Part shown: piece by piece, positions 6,979-13,886 of the stretch
How the letters are laid out: every line of letters starts with the position of its first letter
How positions within the stretch are numbered: the stretch's first letter is position 1
NCBI GenBank assembly: GCA_900321525.1
Contig: ONWL01000014.1
Location: 1 to 14,400 of the forward strand
Origin: an uncultured Eubacteriales bacterium
Lineage (GTDB): Bacteria > Bacillota > Clostridia > Lachnospirales > Lachnospiraceae
Direction: 5' to 3'
DNA: 14,400 nucleotides
The notes under the pieces: generated by a model
What the model was told of the DNA's origin: nothing
Seen by the model: the letters and a program-made list of their open reading frames with translations, nothing else
Databases searched by the model: none
Made by a program: the position numbers and the translations under genes

Positions 6979-7195
6979 ATAGATAATTGCAAAACTCTTT
7001 GAAACAGAGCGAAAACAGCCTGCGCCATCAAAATTTTTACGTTTGAAAAACTCTGTGGAGCGTTGGCACTTTGTTTTTCGAGCACTGCGAAGAAAAACAT
7101 TAGTGCCATTACGCGTAACCGAAGCGAGAGCGTGTTTTTCAAACAAAAATTTTGAGGAAGAAGGCGTTCGGTGCCATCGTTTCGCAATTGTCTAT
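6979..7195 (-). repeat. Palindromic repeat copy B (long form), between queE and queC
   Basis: The terminal inverted repeats 6979-6995 and 7179-7195 match over 17 bp with two mismatches (ATAGAYAATTGCRAAAC). The left arm shares CTCTTTGA, ACAGCCTG and CATCAAAATTTTT with copies A and C. The right arm shares ggcgttcggtgccat with copy C. The centre is enlarged by a nested palindrome. The element occupies almost the whole queE-queC gap, ends 27 nt before the queC start and contains no plausible protein gene. It resembles a non-autonomous MITE or a mobile regulatory hairpin; no transposase is visible in the window. Confidence 0.8.
7029..7154. repeat. Nested palindrome inside repeat copy B
   Basis: The outer arms 7029-7051 and 7134-7154 pair over 21 bp (CAAAATTTTT then GTTTGAAAAAC) with a two-base bulge. 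Inside, 7060-7114 folds again: GCG, GGCACT and GTTTTTCG pair with CGAAGAAAAAC, AGTGCC and CGC. Copy C has only the short sequence ATCAGAAATTTTGATGA at the equivalent place, so roughly 100 bp look inserted at, or deleted from, the centre of the basic element. Confidence 0.7.
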
Positions 7196-7203
7196 CACCG
7201 AAT

Positions 7204-7866
7204 CTACACCCCTCTCTTTTCCGGATCCCAGATGAATTTATGAAGCTGCAACTGCAATTTCACCCGGTTCATCTTTCTCTCTAAGAGAAAAGCCACCATA
7301 TCTGCCGGATCGATCCTGCCAAACACCGGACTGAGATAGACCTTGCATCGTTCACACAGTCCGTAAGTTTCTATGATCTCTGCGGCTTTCTCTAAGTCCC
7401 GTCTGCTGCCTGCCACAAATTTCACTGCATCTTCCTGACACAGATAACGATAATTGTCCACCAGCATGTGGGACTCCATGCCGCTGTCCGGCAGCTTGTA
7501 ATCCAAAGTGAAGAAAGGCCGTTTTTCCTTTTCCGCAAACAGTGCAATAGGCAGGCTGCCGTTACTTTCTATCTCCACCACATGTCCGGTGTGGATCAGT
7601 CGTTCCACCAGCCTGCCAATTTCCTTCTGCAACAGGGGTTCTCCGCCGGTCAGTGTCACATTGGTGATTCCGGTGCTGTCTGCGTATGCAGCCAGTTCCT
7701 CCACTTCCATCTGCTTTGCAGGGGCATCTGCCCCATTGGCCCACCGGGTGTCACAATAGCTGCAATTCAGGTTGCAGCCCCGAAAACGGAGAAATACCGC
7801 CAGCTCTCCTGCCCGGATGCTCTCCCCGTTGATACTGACAAATGTTTCTACCACCGGAATACTCAT
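7204..7866 (-). CDS. queE: 7-carboxy-7-deazaguanine synthase (QueE), radical SAM enzyme
   Basis: Converts 6-carboxytetrahydropterin to 7-carboxy-7-deazaguanine. The 220-residue protein carries the radical-SAM cluster motif C31-X3-C35-X2-C38 (RGCNLNCSYCDT) and the SAM-contacting TGGEPLLQ segment (73-80). The N-terminal FVSINGES(I)RAGELAVFLRF is typical of QueE. The length is near the usual 210-240. The start overlaps the queD stop as ATGA, with AGGAGG four bases before the ATG, so the two are translationally coupled. It continues the que pathway from QueD to QueC. Confidence 0.95.
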   Translation of the reverse strand: MSIPVVETFVSINGESIRAGELAVFLRFRGCNLNCSYCDTRWANGADAPAKQMEVEELAAYADSTGITNVTLTGGEPLLQKEIGRLVERLIHTGHVVEIESNGSLPIALFAEKEKRPFFTLDYKLPDSGMESHMLVDNYRYLCQEDAVKFVAGSRRDLEKAAEIIETYGLCERCKVYLSPVFGRIDPADMVAFLLERKMNRVKLQLQLHKFIWDPEKRGV

Positions 7867-8288
7867 GTTTCCTCCTTATATACAGCACAATTTTCAGGGG
7901 TTTCATAAACCGTCACCGCATACAGATCCAGCCCGCATTCTTTCAACAGATCATAAAAATGCTTTGCCAGATTCTCTGCAGTGGGGCGAAAGGGCAGTAC
8001 CACCATCTGAAACCCTTCTTCCTGAAGGGCTGCCACTGTGGCCGGTTTCAGGCTGCCTTCCTCATAGATCAATTTATGGTCATAACTGTCTGCCAGCGCC
8101 CGAACCACCTTCTTGAAATCTCCAAAATCCAACAACATATCACGCTTCGGACCGCTCTTCGTCAGCTGCACTCCTCCGATCTCTACCTCCAATGTCCAGC
8201 GATGTCCATGGAGATTGGCGCACTTTCCTGCATACCCTGCCAGAAAGTGGGCGCTGTCAAACGACTCTCTTGTTTTCAGATAATACAT
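7863..8288 (-). CDS. queD: 6-carboxytetrahydropterin synthase (QueD)
   Basis: Converts dihydroneopterin triphosphate to 6-carboxytetrahydropterin, the first committed step toward preQ1. The 141-residue protein belongs to the PTPS/QueD family. Zinc-binding histidines are in DSAHFL (H14) and HGHRW (H27, H29). The catalytic Cys23 is in GKC, with His71 in DHKL and the substrate-anchoring Glu in VYETPE (129). The start was set at 8288 because GGAGG lies four bases upstream and the family begins MYYLK. The ATG at 8315 would add nine residues and bury the ribosome binding site inside the gene. It is the first gene of the que operon, behind the leader at 8327-8518. The GTP cyclohydrolase that feeds it is not in the window. 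Confidence 0.96.
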   Translation of the reverse strand: MYYLKTRESFDSAHFLAGYAGKCANLHGHRWTLEVEIGGVQLTKSGPKRDMLLDFGDFKKVVRALADSYDHKLIYEEGSLKPATVAALQEEGFQMVVLPFRPTAENLAKHFYDLLKECGLDLYAVTVYETPENCAVYKEET

Positions 8289-8326
8289 ATTTCCTCCAAA
8301 CCCATCTGCTGCCATAACACAGGAAA

Positions 8327-8350
8327 AGGATTCTGCCCTTGCAGAATCCT
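8327..8350 (-). terminator. Second strong hairpin in the queD leader
   Basis: AGGATTCTGC and GCAGAATCCT pair perfectly over 10 bp around an AAGG tetraloop, followed by a short run of Ts ending TTTTCC. It lies about 40 nt before the queD start and some 13 nt after the T-run of the first terminator. It could be a weak second terminator or a structure protecting the processed mRNA end. The hairpin is clear; its role is not. Confidence 0.5.
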
Positions 8351-8362
8351 CTCACCTTACAC

Positions 8363-8389
8363 AAAAAAGCGCCCACTGATGGCAGGCGC
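8363..8389 (-). terminator. Intrinsic terminator in the queD leader (attenuator)
   Basis: On the minus strand GCGCC and GGCGC pair around an 11-nt loop and are followed at once by six Ts. The site lies between the candidate aptamer and queD, about 130-150 nt after the predicted transcription start. Within a leader this arrangement suggests premature termination controlled by the aptamer upstream, rather than the end of an operon. Confidence 0.7.
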
Positions 8390-8427
8390 AGTCTGATCAA
8401 TAGATATCATGATCTTAAGCTTGCTCT

Positions 8428-8466
8428 GGTTTTGTTTTATGACAGGATGACGCAAACGAACTGTCA
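8428..8466 (-). promoter_or_regulatory. Candidate preQ1-I type riboswitch aptamer
   Basis: The stem TGACAG/CTGTCA (8461-8466 with 8440-8445) encloses a loop beginning TTC and containing a conserved-looking C followed by a CAtCC segment. The A-rich tail TAAAACAAAACC (8428-8439) follows immediately. The loop GTTT can pair with AAAC of the tail, giving the H-type pseudoknot of this class. Small size, UUC at the loop start, pyrimidine-rich loop end and A-rich tail all agree with preQ1-I. A que promoter upstream and a terminator downstream support it. It is not an exact consensus match, so a covariance-model search would be decisive. Confidence 0.55.
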
Positions 8467-8472
8467 GGTTTT

Positions 8473-8518
8473 ATAGCTGTTCAGAAGTCTGTCTCCTGCT
8501 GGAGAATAGAACAGCTAT
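8473..8518 (-). other. Long hairpin at the 5' end of the que leader
   Basis: ATAGCTGTTC and GAACAGCTAT pair perfectly over 10 bp. Inside, CTCC/GGAG form a small second stem with an AGCA loop. The hairpin begins at about the predicted transcription start and ends six nt before the candidate aptamer stem. The compact preQ1-I class does not need it, so it may stabilise the RNA or form part of a larger ligand-binding fold. Confidence 0.55.
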
Positions 8519-8523
8519 CATTT

Positions 8524-8552
8524 TTTATAACACCAAATCTGCTGCTTGTCAA
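8524..8552 (-). promoter_or_regulatory. Promoter of the queDECF operon
   Basis: A perfect -35 TTGACA (8547-8552) and a -10 TATAAA (8524-8529) are separated by exactly 17 bp. Transcription should start near 8517, giving a leader of about 230 nt before queD. No clear terminator lies between the end of the DUF815 gene (8581) and this promoter, so read-through from upstream could also enter the leader. Confidence 0.8.
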
Positions 8553-8580
8553 CCAGCACAACCGGAAAAGAACCCACGCC

Positions 8581-9900
8581 CTACTCCGTCTTGCTGATAC
8601 CGATCAGGTGGTTGATAAACTGCTGGGCGGTTCTGCCGGAGATGCCGCCGTGGCTCATCTCCCACTTGTTGGCTTCCGCACACAGTTCTTCTTCTGTGAG
8701 AGTGATCTCCGGATAGCGGGCTGCCAGTCCGGTGACGATCTGGTTGAATTCTTTCTTGTTTGGCTTGCCGAAGTATACGGACTCTCCAAAACGGTTCACC
8801 AGTGACAGCTTCTCTTCCATGGTGTCGGAATGATGCAGATCCCCATCTCCATTCTTGCCCAGATCTGACCGGTCATTCCAGGTCTCCTTAATGAGATGGC
8901 GGCGATTGGATGTGGCATAAATCAATACATTATCCGGCTTCACTTCCATGCCGCCTTCGATGACCGCTTTCAGATACTTATATTCAATCTCAAACTCCTC
9001 AAAGGACAGATCATCCATGTAGATCAGGAAACGGTAATTCCGGTTCTTGATCATGGCAATGATGGTAGACAGGGCATGGAACTGGTGTTTATACACCTCG
9101 ATGATCCGCAGTCCCTGTCCATAATATTCATTTAAAATGGCCTTGATACTGGTAGACTTTCCGGTGCCGCTGTCACCGTACAGCAACAGATTGTTGGCTT
9201 TCTTGCCCTGCAAAAATGCCTCTGTATTGTCGATGATCTTCTTCTTCTGAATCTCATATCCGATCAGATCAGACAGATGTACATTTTCTGTGCTGACCAC
9301 CGGCTCTAAGTCTACTTTGCCATCTACTTCCACTACATGGAATGCCTTGTTCAGACCGAACTTCCCCACTCCATAGGCGCGGTAAAACTCTGTGATGATG
9401 GCAAACATTTCCTCTGCATCTCTGGCAGCAGCCAGATCACGGCTCAGCACCCGCACTTTGTCGCTGACATTCTTATGGTACCGGCGTTCCTCCTTGGCGA
9501 TGGAATGATAATCGGTGATCACAGAAAAGCAGTTGATATCCAATGCCTGCTCCAGTTTGGAAAAATCATAGTGAAACAGCTTTCTGAAAATCTCCAGATC
9601 GTTCTTCACAAACACATTCACACTGCCCTCACCTGCCCCGGTCTTCTCACACAGCACACTAAAAGGGCTTTCTGTGGTAGCAAGCAGATAGGCCAGATAG
9701 TTCTGCCACAAGTTGTCATCAAAGGCATACTTGGTGGCCAGATCCAGCAGTCTGTGAATCTCTTCATAAATCTCTTCGATCAGCACCTCTTTCTCATATG
9801 TGCCATGATCAAACTGGCGGCAAATGTCTGCCAGACGGTATAGGATACTGTCCTTTGGAATATTCCGATAGACCACCAGTTTTGCTGTTTCACCATACAT
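8581..9900 (-). CDS. DUF815-family AAA+ ATPase
   Basis: A 439-residue cytoplasmic protein. The N-terminal about 200 residues are helical and rich in charged residues, without a recognisable enzyme motif. A P-loop ATPase domain follows, with Walker A GDSGTGKS (242-249), Walker B region FLIYMDDLSF (291-300), a sensor-1-like VLIYATSNRRHL, and a late arginine-containing SLVNRFGESVYF segment. This order matches DUF815 proteins, whose cellular role is not established. A clean AGGAGG lies nine nt before the ATG. It follows the exporter operon in the same direction, but repeat copy C fills the gap, so co-transcription is uncertain. No partner gene was recognised beside it. Confidence 0.88.
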   Translation of the reverse strand: MYGETAKLVVYRNIPKDSILYRLADICRQFDHGTYEKEVLIEEIYEEIHRLLDLATKYAFDDNLWQNYLAYLLATTESPFSVLCEKTGAGEGSVNVFVKNDLEIFRKLFHYDFSKLEQALDINCFSVITDYHSIAKEERRYHKNVSDKVRVLSRDLAAARDAEEMFAIITEFYRAYGVGKFGLNKAFHVVEVDGKVDLEPVVSTENVHLSDLIGYEIQKKKIIDNTEAFLQGKKANNLLLYGDSGTGKSTSIKAILNEYYGQGLRIIEVYKHQFHALSTIIAMIKNRNYRFLIYMDDLSFEEFEIEYKYLKAVIEGGMEVKPDNVLIYATSNRRHLIKETWNDRSDLGKNGDGDLHHSDTMEEKLSLVNRFGESVYFGKPNKKEFNQIVTGLAARYPEITLTEEELCAEANKWEMSHGGISGRTAQQFINHLIGISKTE

Positions 9901-9936
9901 TGACTTCTTCCTCCTGTCAGTTCTCTTTGTCTGCTC

Positions 9937-10030
9937 AGGTGATTGCGAAACACTTTGAGTAGATCAGAAACAGCCTGAACATCAGAAATTTTGATGAAAG
10001 GCGTTCGGTGCCATAGTTTCGCAATTCCCT
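9937..10030 (-). repeat. Palindromic repeat copy C (basic form), between permease gene and DUF815 gene
   Basis: The terminal inverted repeats 9937-9951 and 10016-10030 follow AGGNNATTGCGAAAC. The left arm has CACTTTGA, ACAGCCTG and CATCAGAAATTTT; the right arm has ggcgttcggtgccat, identical to copy B. The element is about 94 bp, touches the stop codon of the permease gene at one end and stops 36 nt before the DUF815 start codon. This is the simplest complete copy in the window. Confidence 0.8.
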
Positions 10031-11477
10031 ATTCTTTATCTGCTGCCAGCATCTTGCCAATCTGACCGATACTCGGCACCTTTCCTCTATAGAATACCAT
10101 CATTTTGTAAATTCGTCCAGCCAGTACGGACAGCACCAGAATGCACACCAGCATGATACAAAGGCTTGCCAGACCGATGCCAATGGAACAATCTCCCAGA
10201 AGCAACCCGGATGGCAGTACCAGTGTGGCAGTAAATGGCACCAGATTCATCCACATGGGAACCGTACCGCTTCCCAAACCTCCATAGAGGGATGCCATAA
10301 AACTCACCAGCAGGATCATGGTGAATACCCCAATGCTGGAAGACAGATCTTCCTGCTTGTCTGCCACTGCGCCACAGATGGCGGCAATGGTGGAGTACAA
10401 TACAAACCCTGCAATGAGGATGCCCACTGATAAGATGGCACCAGGCAGGGAAAACAGGGTACCAAAGCCCTTCAAACTAGAGAACACTGCCACAAGGAAA
10501 AACTGGGTGTCAGGGTTGATTGCCTTTAAAATCTGTACCCCTGCAATACAGCTGATCACCAGACCTGCGATCCACAGCAAAATCTGTAACACACAGGACA
10601 GCACCTGTGCAGTCACCTTTCCAAAAATCATGGCAGACGGCTTCACCGATACCAGGAAGGTATCCATCAGCTTGGAGCTTTTCTCCAAAACCACGCTGTT
10701 TGCAATGCCCTGTCCATACATGACGATCATAAAGTACATAAACATGATCACCAGATATGCCAGCACATATTTCAGGATGCCTTTTAACTGTTCCGCCAGC
10801 ATAACCAGCGTTTCCATGTTCAAAGAACCATCTTCTCCATATAAGTCAGCCGCATCAATGCTTTCTTCCGCCTCGCCTGCTGCCATCTGGTATCCATAAA
10901 CCGGTGTACTCAGTTCCGCCGTCTTGCGGGAATCCAGACCGGATTTCTCGATCATCACGCCCTTGGTATAAGACTCCAGGAAATAGGCATAATCCCATGC
11001 ATCCGAACGCTCCAGTTCAGACTGATCCGGTATCAGTACACGGAAGGTATAACCCGGTCCCTGTTTCTGGATCAGCAGGATCAGATCATGGGCTCCCACT
11101 GCCTTCTCCTGTGCCGTTTCCAGACTGTCTCCACACCACTCATACCCCACATTCTCATAGATGCCGCTGGCCACAAGAGACAAAGAACGGAAGGTCAGTT
11201 CCTCTCCCGGCGTCTCATCCACCACATACACCGTATCAATCTGTACCGATTCCGGTTCCTCACCTGCTTCGCCATCGGCTTTGTCCACACCTGCACTAAC
11301 CGCACTACTTTCCGGCTCTTCAAACGACATATCTCCTGCAAATACGATGATTGCGGCAGGAATTGCCAGACACAGCAGCAATACCACGATGGTGGTACTC
11401 AGCCATGCCTTAGACTTCACCTGATTGCGGAAGGTAAAGTCAAAAATCTTTCTAAATCCTTTCAGTTGTTTCTTCAT
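10029..11477 (-). CDS. ABC-2 type transporter permease, second subunit (NatB-like)
   Basis: A 482-residue membrane protein. One N-terminal membrane segment (about 28-50) is followed by a large extracytoplasmic region (about 50-230, acidic near EEPESSAVSAG). A cluster of about five to six membrane segments follows. The cytoplasmic LEKSSKLMDTFLVSVKPSAMIFGKV motif between the second and third segments is typical of ABC-2/NatB permeases. The start is four bases after the preceding permease stop, with an AAGGGAG site nine bases upstream. The 3' end abuts repeat copy C. With the other permease it probably forms a heterodimer driven by the ATPase at 12803-13753. The exported substrate is unknown; sodium or a peptide/antibiotic are family possibilities. 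Confidence 0.88.
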   Translation of the reverse strand: MKKQLKGFRKIFDFTFRNQVKSKAWLSTTIVVLLLCLAIPAAIIVFAGDMSFEEPESSAVSAGVDKADGEAGEEPESVQIDTVYVVDETPGEELTFRSLSLVASGIYENVGYEWCGDSLETAQEKAVGAHDLILLIQKQGPGYTFRVLIPDQSELERSDAWDYAYFLESYTKGVMIEKSGLDSRKTAELSTPVYGYQMAAGEAEESIDAADLYGEDGSLNMETLVMLAEQLKGILKYVLAYLVIMFMYFMIVMYGQGIANSVVLEKSSKLMDTFLVSVKPSAMIFGKVTAQVLSCVLQILLWIAGLVISCIAGVQILKAINPDTQFFLVAVFSSLKGFGTLFSLPGAILSVGILIAGFVLYSTIAAICGAVADKQEDLSSSIGVFTMILLVSFMASLYGGLGSGTVPMWMNLVPFTATLVLPSGLLLGDCSIGIGLASLCIMLVCILVLSVLAGRIYKMMVFYRGKVPSIGQIGKMLAADKE

Positions 11478-11481
11478 TCCC

Positions 11482-12813
11482 TCATGCTCCCTTCTGCTGC
11501 CTGGAAGCGGCCGCCATACGGATCATATCCAGGATCCGTACCCGCTCTCCCTTATGGATGATCAGGTCACGATATACCTTTGTAGCAAAGAACATCAGTC
11601 CTGCGATCACCACCATCTGAATCAGCCAGGAAAGTACCATGACACCCATGCCGATATCCCCTAACAAGTAATGCACCGGCGCACAAAAACCGGATACAAA
11701 GGGCACCAGACTGGTCACAAGGGCCACTGTGGGACTATTCAATGGAGAGGTGACACAAGATACCATATAGGCTGCCATACAGATCATCGTCGGCACCTGC
11801 ACTGCACTCTGGACATCCTCTGTCTTAGAGCAGCCTGCTCCCATGAGCCCGGCAACCAATGCATAGGTCATATATGCCAGAAGCAGGGACAAAAGTACCA
11901 CAGCTGCTAACGCCGGTCCCATATGGAACATTTCCATAGAAATACCATTCTGTGCCAGCACACTGTCAATTCCGGACATATCCATAAACCGACTGGAAAC
12001 CTTGTAAGACAAGATGAAGCAGCCCACATACACCACCATCTGGAACAGAATATAGGTCATCACTGCCAAAATCTTTCCGGTCAGCAGTGCCAGTGGTCTC
12101 AACGATACCATCAGCACTTCCACCAGCTTGGACGTCTTTTCCTCCGTCACACTGCGCACAATATAAGATACGGTGAGCACACTGACCATCATCACCACAA
12201 CCGCATAGAAAATCTGAATAAAATACTGCACATCCCATGGAATCTGATCAGAAGCCAGATAATCAGATGCATACTCTGCTTCCATCTCTACTTGGGCGGT
12301 GGCGATGGCAAGCTGTTCCGGCGTGGCACCCAGTGCACGATACTGCGCCTTCTGGAACCCATCGGTTATGGCAGCAGTCAATCCATCTACTGCACTACTT
12401 TCATACAGCTCACTGTCCGGCTGGCTGAATACTTCGATGGAAAACATGCCAGCCTCTGTATCTTTGTAAATATGTACAAACAACTCATCTTCCCCCAGCC
12501 GGTCTGCCACTTCTTCAACTGGATAGGCGGGGGTGACAAAGGTCACATCTGAAAATGCCTCTCCTGTGGCCCGCACATCCTCTACATCCAGCTCATACGC
12601 CGTATCATTTTGCAGATAAATGGCAGATGCTTCCAAGGCACCATCATCCAAAAATCCGGAACCGGAAAGGAAGGTCATGACCGGCAGGGCAAACAGCGCC
12701 AGCACCATCATGATGATCATAGAAATCACGTTCATTCTGCTGCCAATCAGCTGTCTGAGGGTAAAGCGGTAGACCTGACCGGTACCGGCAAACATATTTT
12801 TCTCAATCTTCAT
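11482..12813 (-). CDS. ABC-2 type transporter permease, first subunit (NatB-like)
   Basis: A 443-residue membrane protein with the same plan as its neighbour: an N-terminal membrane helix (about 29-49), an extracytoplasmic domain of about 150 residues, then a membrane block. The EEKTSKLVEVLMVSLRPLAL motif with following LTGKILA is typical of the family. The start was placed at the ATG at 12813, which has AGGTGA five bases upstream. A GTG three codons earlier is also possible. It overlaps the ATPase gene by 11 nt, indicating translational coupling. The two permeases are clearly related in architecture but not close copies. Confidence 0.88.
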   Translation of the reverse strand: MKIEKNMFAGTGQVYRFTLRQLIGSRMNVISMIIMMVLALFALPVMTFLSGSGFLDDGALEASAIYLQNDTAYELDVEDVRATGEAFSDVTFVTPAYPVEEVADRLGEDELFVHIYKDTEAGMFSIEVFSQPDSELYESSAVDGLTAAITDGFQKAQYRALGATPEQLAIATAQVEMEAEYASDYLASDQIPWDVQYFIQIFYAVVVMMVSVLTVSYIVRSVTEEKTSKLVEVLMVSLRPLALLTGKILAVMTYILFQMVVYVGCFILSYKVSSRFMDMSGIDSVLAQNGISMEMFHMGPALAAVVLLSLLLAYMTYALVAGLMGAGCSKTEDVQSAVQVPTMICMAAYMVSCVTSPLNSPTVALVTSLVPFVSGFCAPVHYLLGDIGMGVMVLSWLIQMVVIAGLMFFATKVYRDLIIHKGERVRILDMIRMAAASRQQKGA

Positions 12814-13753
12814 TTGCTTCACCTACTTTTTCCACAAAAATCTCATGGAGAGACGGCTCTCTTAAGTCAAACCGGATCACCGGAATCTGTGCCTGAATCA
12901 GGCTGCCTAACAGTCCGTTTGCCTGTGCTTCACTCTCCACCTTCAACTGGTACTCAAACTCCTTCTCTGTCAACAGCTGTACCCCTGCTGCCTCAACATA
13001 CGGACGAATGTCCTGCTCTACTTTCAGATTCAAGTTCACACGACCGTAACTCTTCTTGATCTCATTCAAATTTCCCTGCAGCACTGCCTTAGACCGGTTC
13101 AGAATGGTAATGTCCGTACAAAACTCCTCTACTGTGGCCATCTGGTGGCTGGACATGATCAGATACTTGCCCTTGGCAATCTCTTCCCGGATGATCTCCT
13201 TAAACAAATCTGTATTCACCGGATCCAGACCAGACATGGGCTCATCTAAGATGATCAGTTCCGGGTCAGACAACAGTGCAGTCATAAACTGAATCTTCTG
13301 CTGATTTCCCTTGGAAAGCTGATCTGCCAACTTGGGTTTCTGCTTCTTCACCCGTCTGCCCTTTGCGACTGTCTGCTGTGGATACAGATACTCTGCCACT
13401 TCCAGACGGTCTGCCCAGTACGCAATCCGCTTCTTCGCCTCTGCCTTTGGCACCCCCTTGATGCCTGCAAAGTAAATCAGCTGATCCATCAGACTGTACT
13501 TGGGATACAATCCTCTCTCCTCTGCCAGATACCCCACATTACAGGTATCTACCTGTAACGGTGCGCCATTCCACAGCACTTCCCCGCCGTCTTTCGCCAA
13601 AATGCCCAGCATCATACGAATGGTGGTGGTCTTGCCTGCGCCATTGGTACCTAACAGTGCATACACCCCCGGCTTCTCCATGGAAAAACTGATGTGATCT
13701 ACCACAGTCTTATTTCCATACTTTTTTGATAAATCAGAAACAATCAAACTCAT
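12803..13753 (-). CDS. ABC transporter ATP-binding protein (NatA-like)
   Basis: A 316-residue cytoplasmic ATPase powering the two permeases downstream. Walker A is GTNGAGKT (35-42), the Q-loop region is near YLAEERGLYP (75-84), the signature is LSKGN (146-150), Walker B is LIILDEP (166-172), the D-loop is SGLDP and the H-loop His203 is in MSSHQM. The C-terminal about 90 residues form the extra domain common in NatA-type exporters. A basic stretch, KGRRVKKQKPK (131-141), sits just before the signature and lengthens the helical subdomain compared with simple NatA proteins. AAGGA lies only two bases before the ATG, a short spacing that suggests weak or structure-dependent initiation. First gene of the exporter operon. 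Confidence 0.93.
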   Translation of the reverse strand: MSLIVSDLSKKYGNKTVVDHISFSMEKPGVYALLGTNGAGKTTTIRMMLGILAKDGGEVLWNGAPLQVDTCNVGYLAEERGLYPKYSLMDQLIYFAGIKGVPKAEAKKRIAYWADRLEVAEYLYPQQTVAKGRRVKKQKPKLADQLSKGNQQKIQFMTALLSDPELIILDEPMSGLDPVNTDLFKEIIREEIAKGKYLIMSSHQMATVEEFCTDITILNRSKAVLQGNLNEIKKSYGRVNLNLKVEQDIRPYVEAAGVQLLTEKEFEYQLKVESEAQANGLLGSLIQAQIPVIRFDLREPSLHEIFVEKVGEANED

Positions 13754-13776
13754 ATCCTTAAAGAAACGTTTTTTGC

Positions 13777-13807
13777 CGTAACTGGTTCGTATTTCATCAC
13801 AGTTACG
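13777..13807 (-). other. Hairpin in the exporter operon leader
   Basis: CGTAACTG (13777-13784) and CAGTTACG (13800-13807) are exact reverse complements around a 15-nt loop, within the untranslated leader of the ABC exporter operon. Further upstream in the same RNA, CTGCAA/TTGCAG and GTTTT/AAAAC could form two more small stems. No known riboswitch was recognised. The weak ribosome binding site downstream makes structure-based control possible. Confidence 0.45.
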
Positions 13808-13857
13808 TTTTATCTAAAACTGCAACGACAGGTTGGTGTACATTGCAGATTAGTTCC

Positions 13858-13886
13858 ATTATAACAATGGAATTGCGCAAACACAA
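13858..13886 (-). promoter_or_regulatory. Promoter of the ABC exporter operon with overlapping palindrome
   Basis: A perfect -10 TATAAT (13858-13863) and a -35 TTGTGT (13881-13886) have 17-bp spacing. The palindrome TTCCATT-ATAAC-AATGGAA (13854-13872) overlaps the -10, where a repressor would block polymerase. The rest of 13887-14028 holds no gene; the short direct repeat ACAAATTTCC occurs twice there. Confidence 0.65.

Noticed and set aside
6952..7187. In-frame upstream extension of queC and other frames through repeat copy B
   Set aside because: They read through a non-coding palindromic repeat. queC has a good ribosome binding site directly before the ATG at 6951.
6979..7195. CRISPR array or tandem repeat in the queE-queC gap
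   Set aside because: The repeats are inverted, not direct and regularly spaced, and related copies are dispersed elsewhere in the window.
8289..8315. Alternative queD start at 8315
   Set aside because: It would add nine residues not found in the family and place the strong GGAGG site inside the gene.
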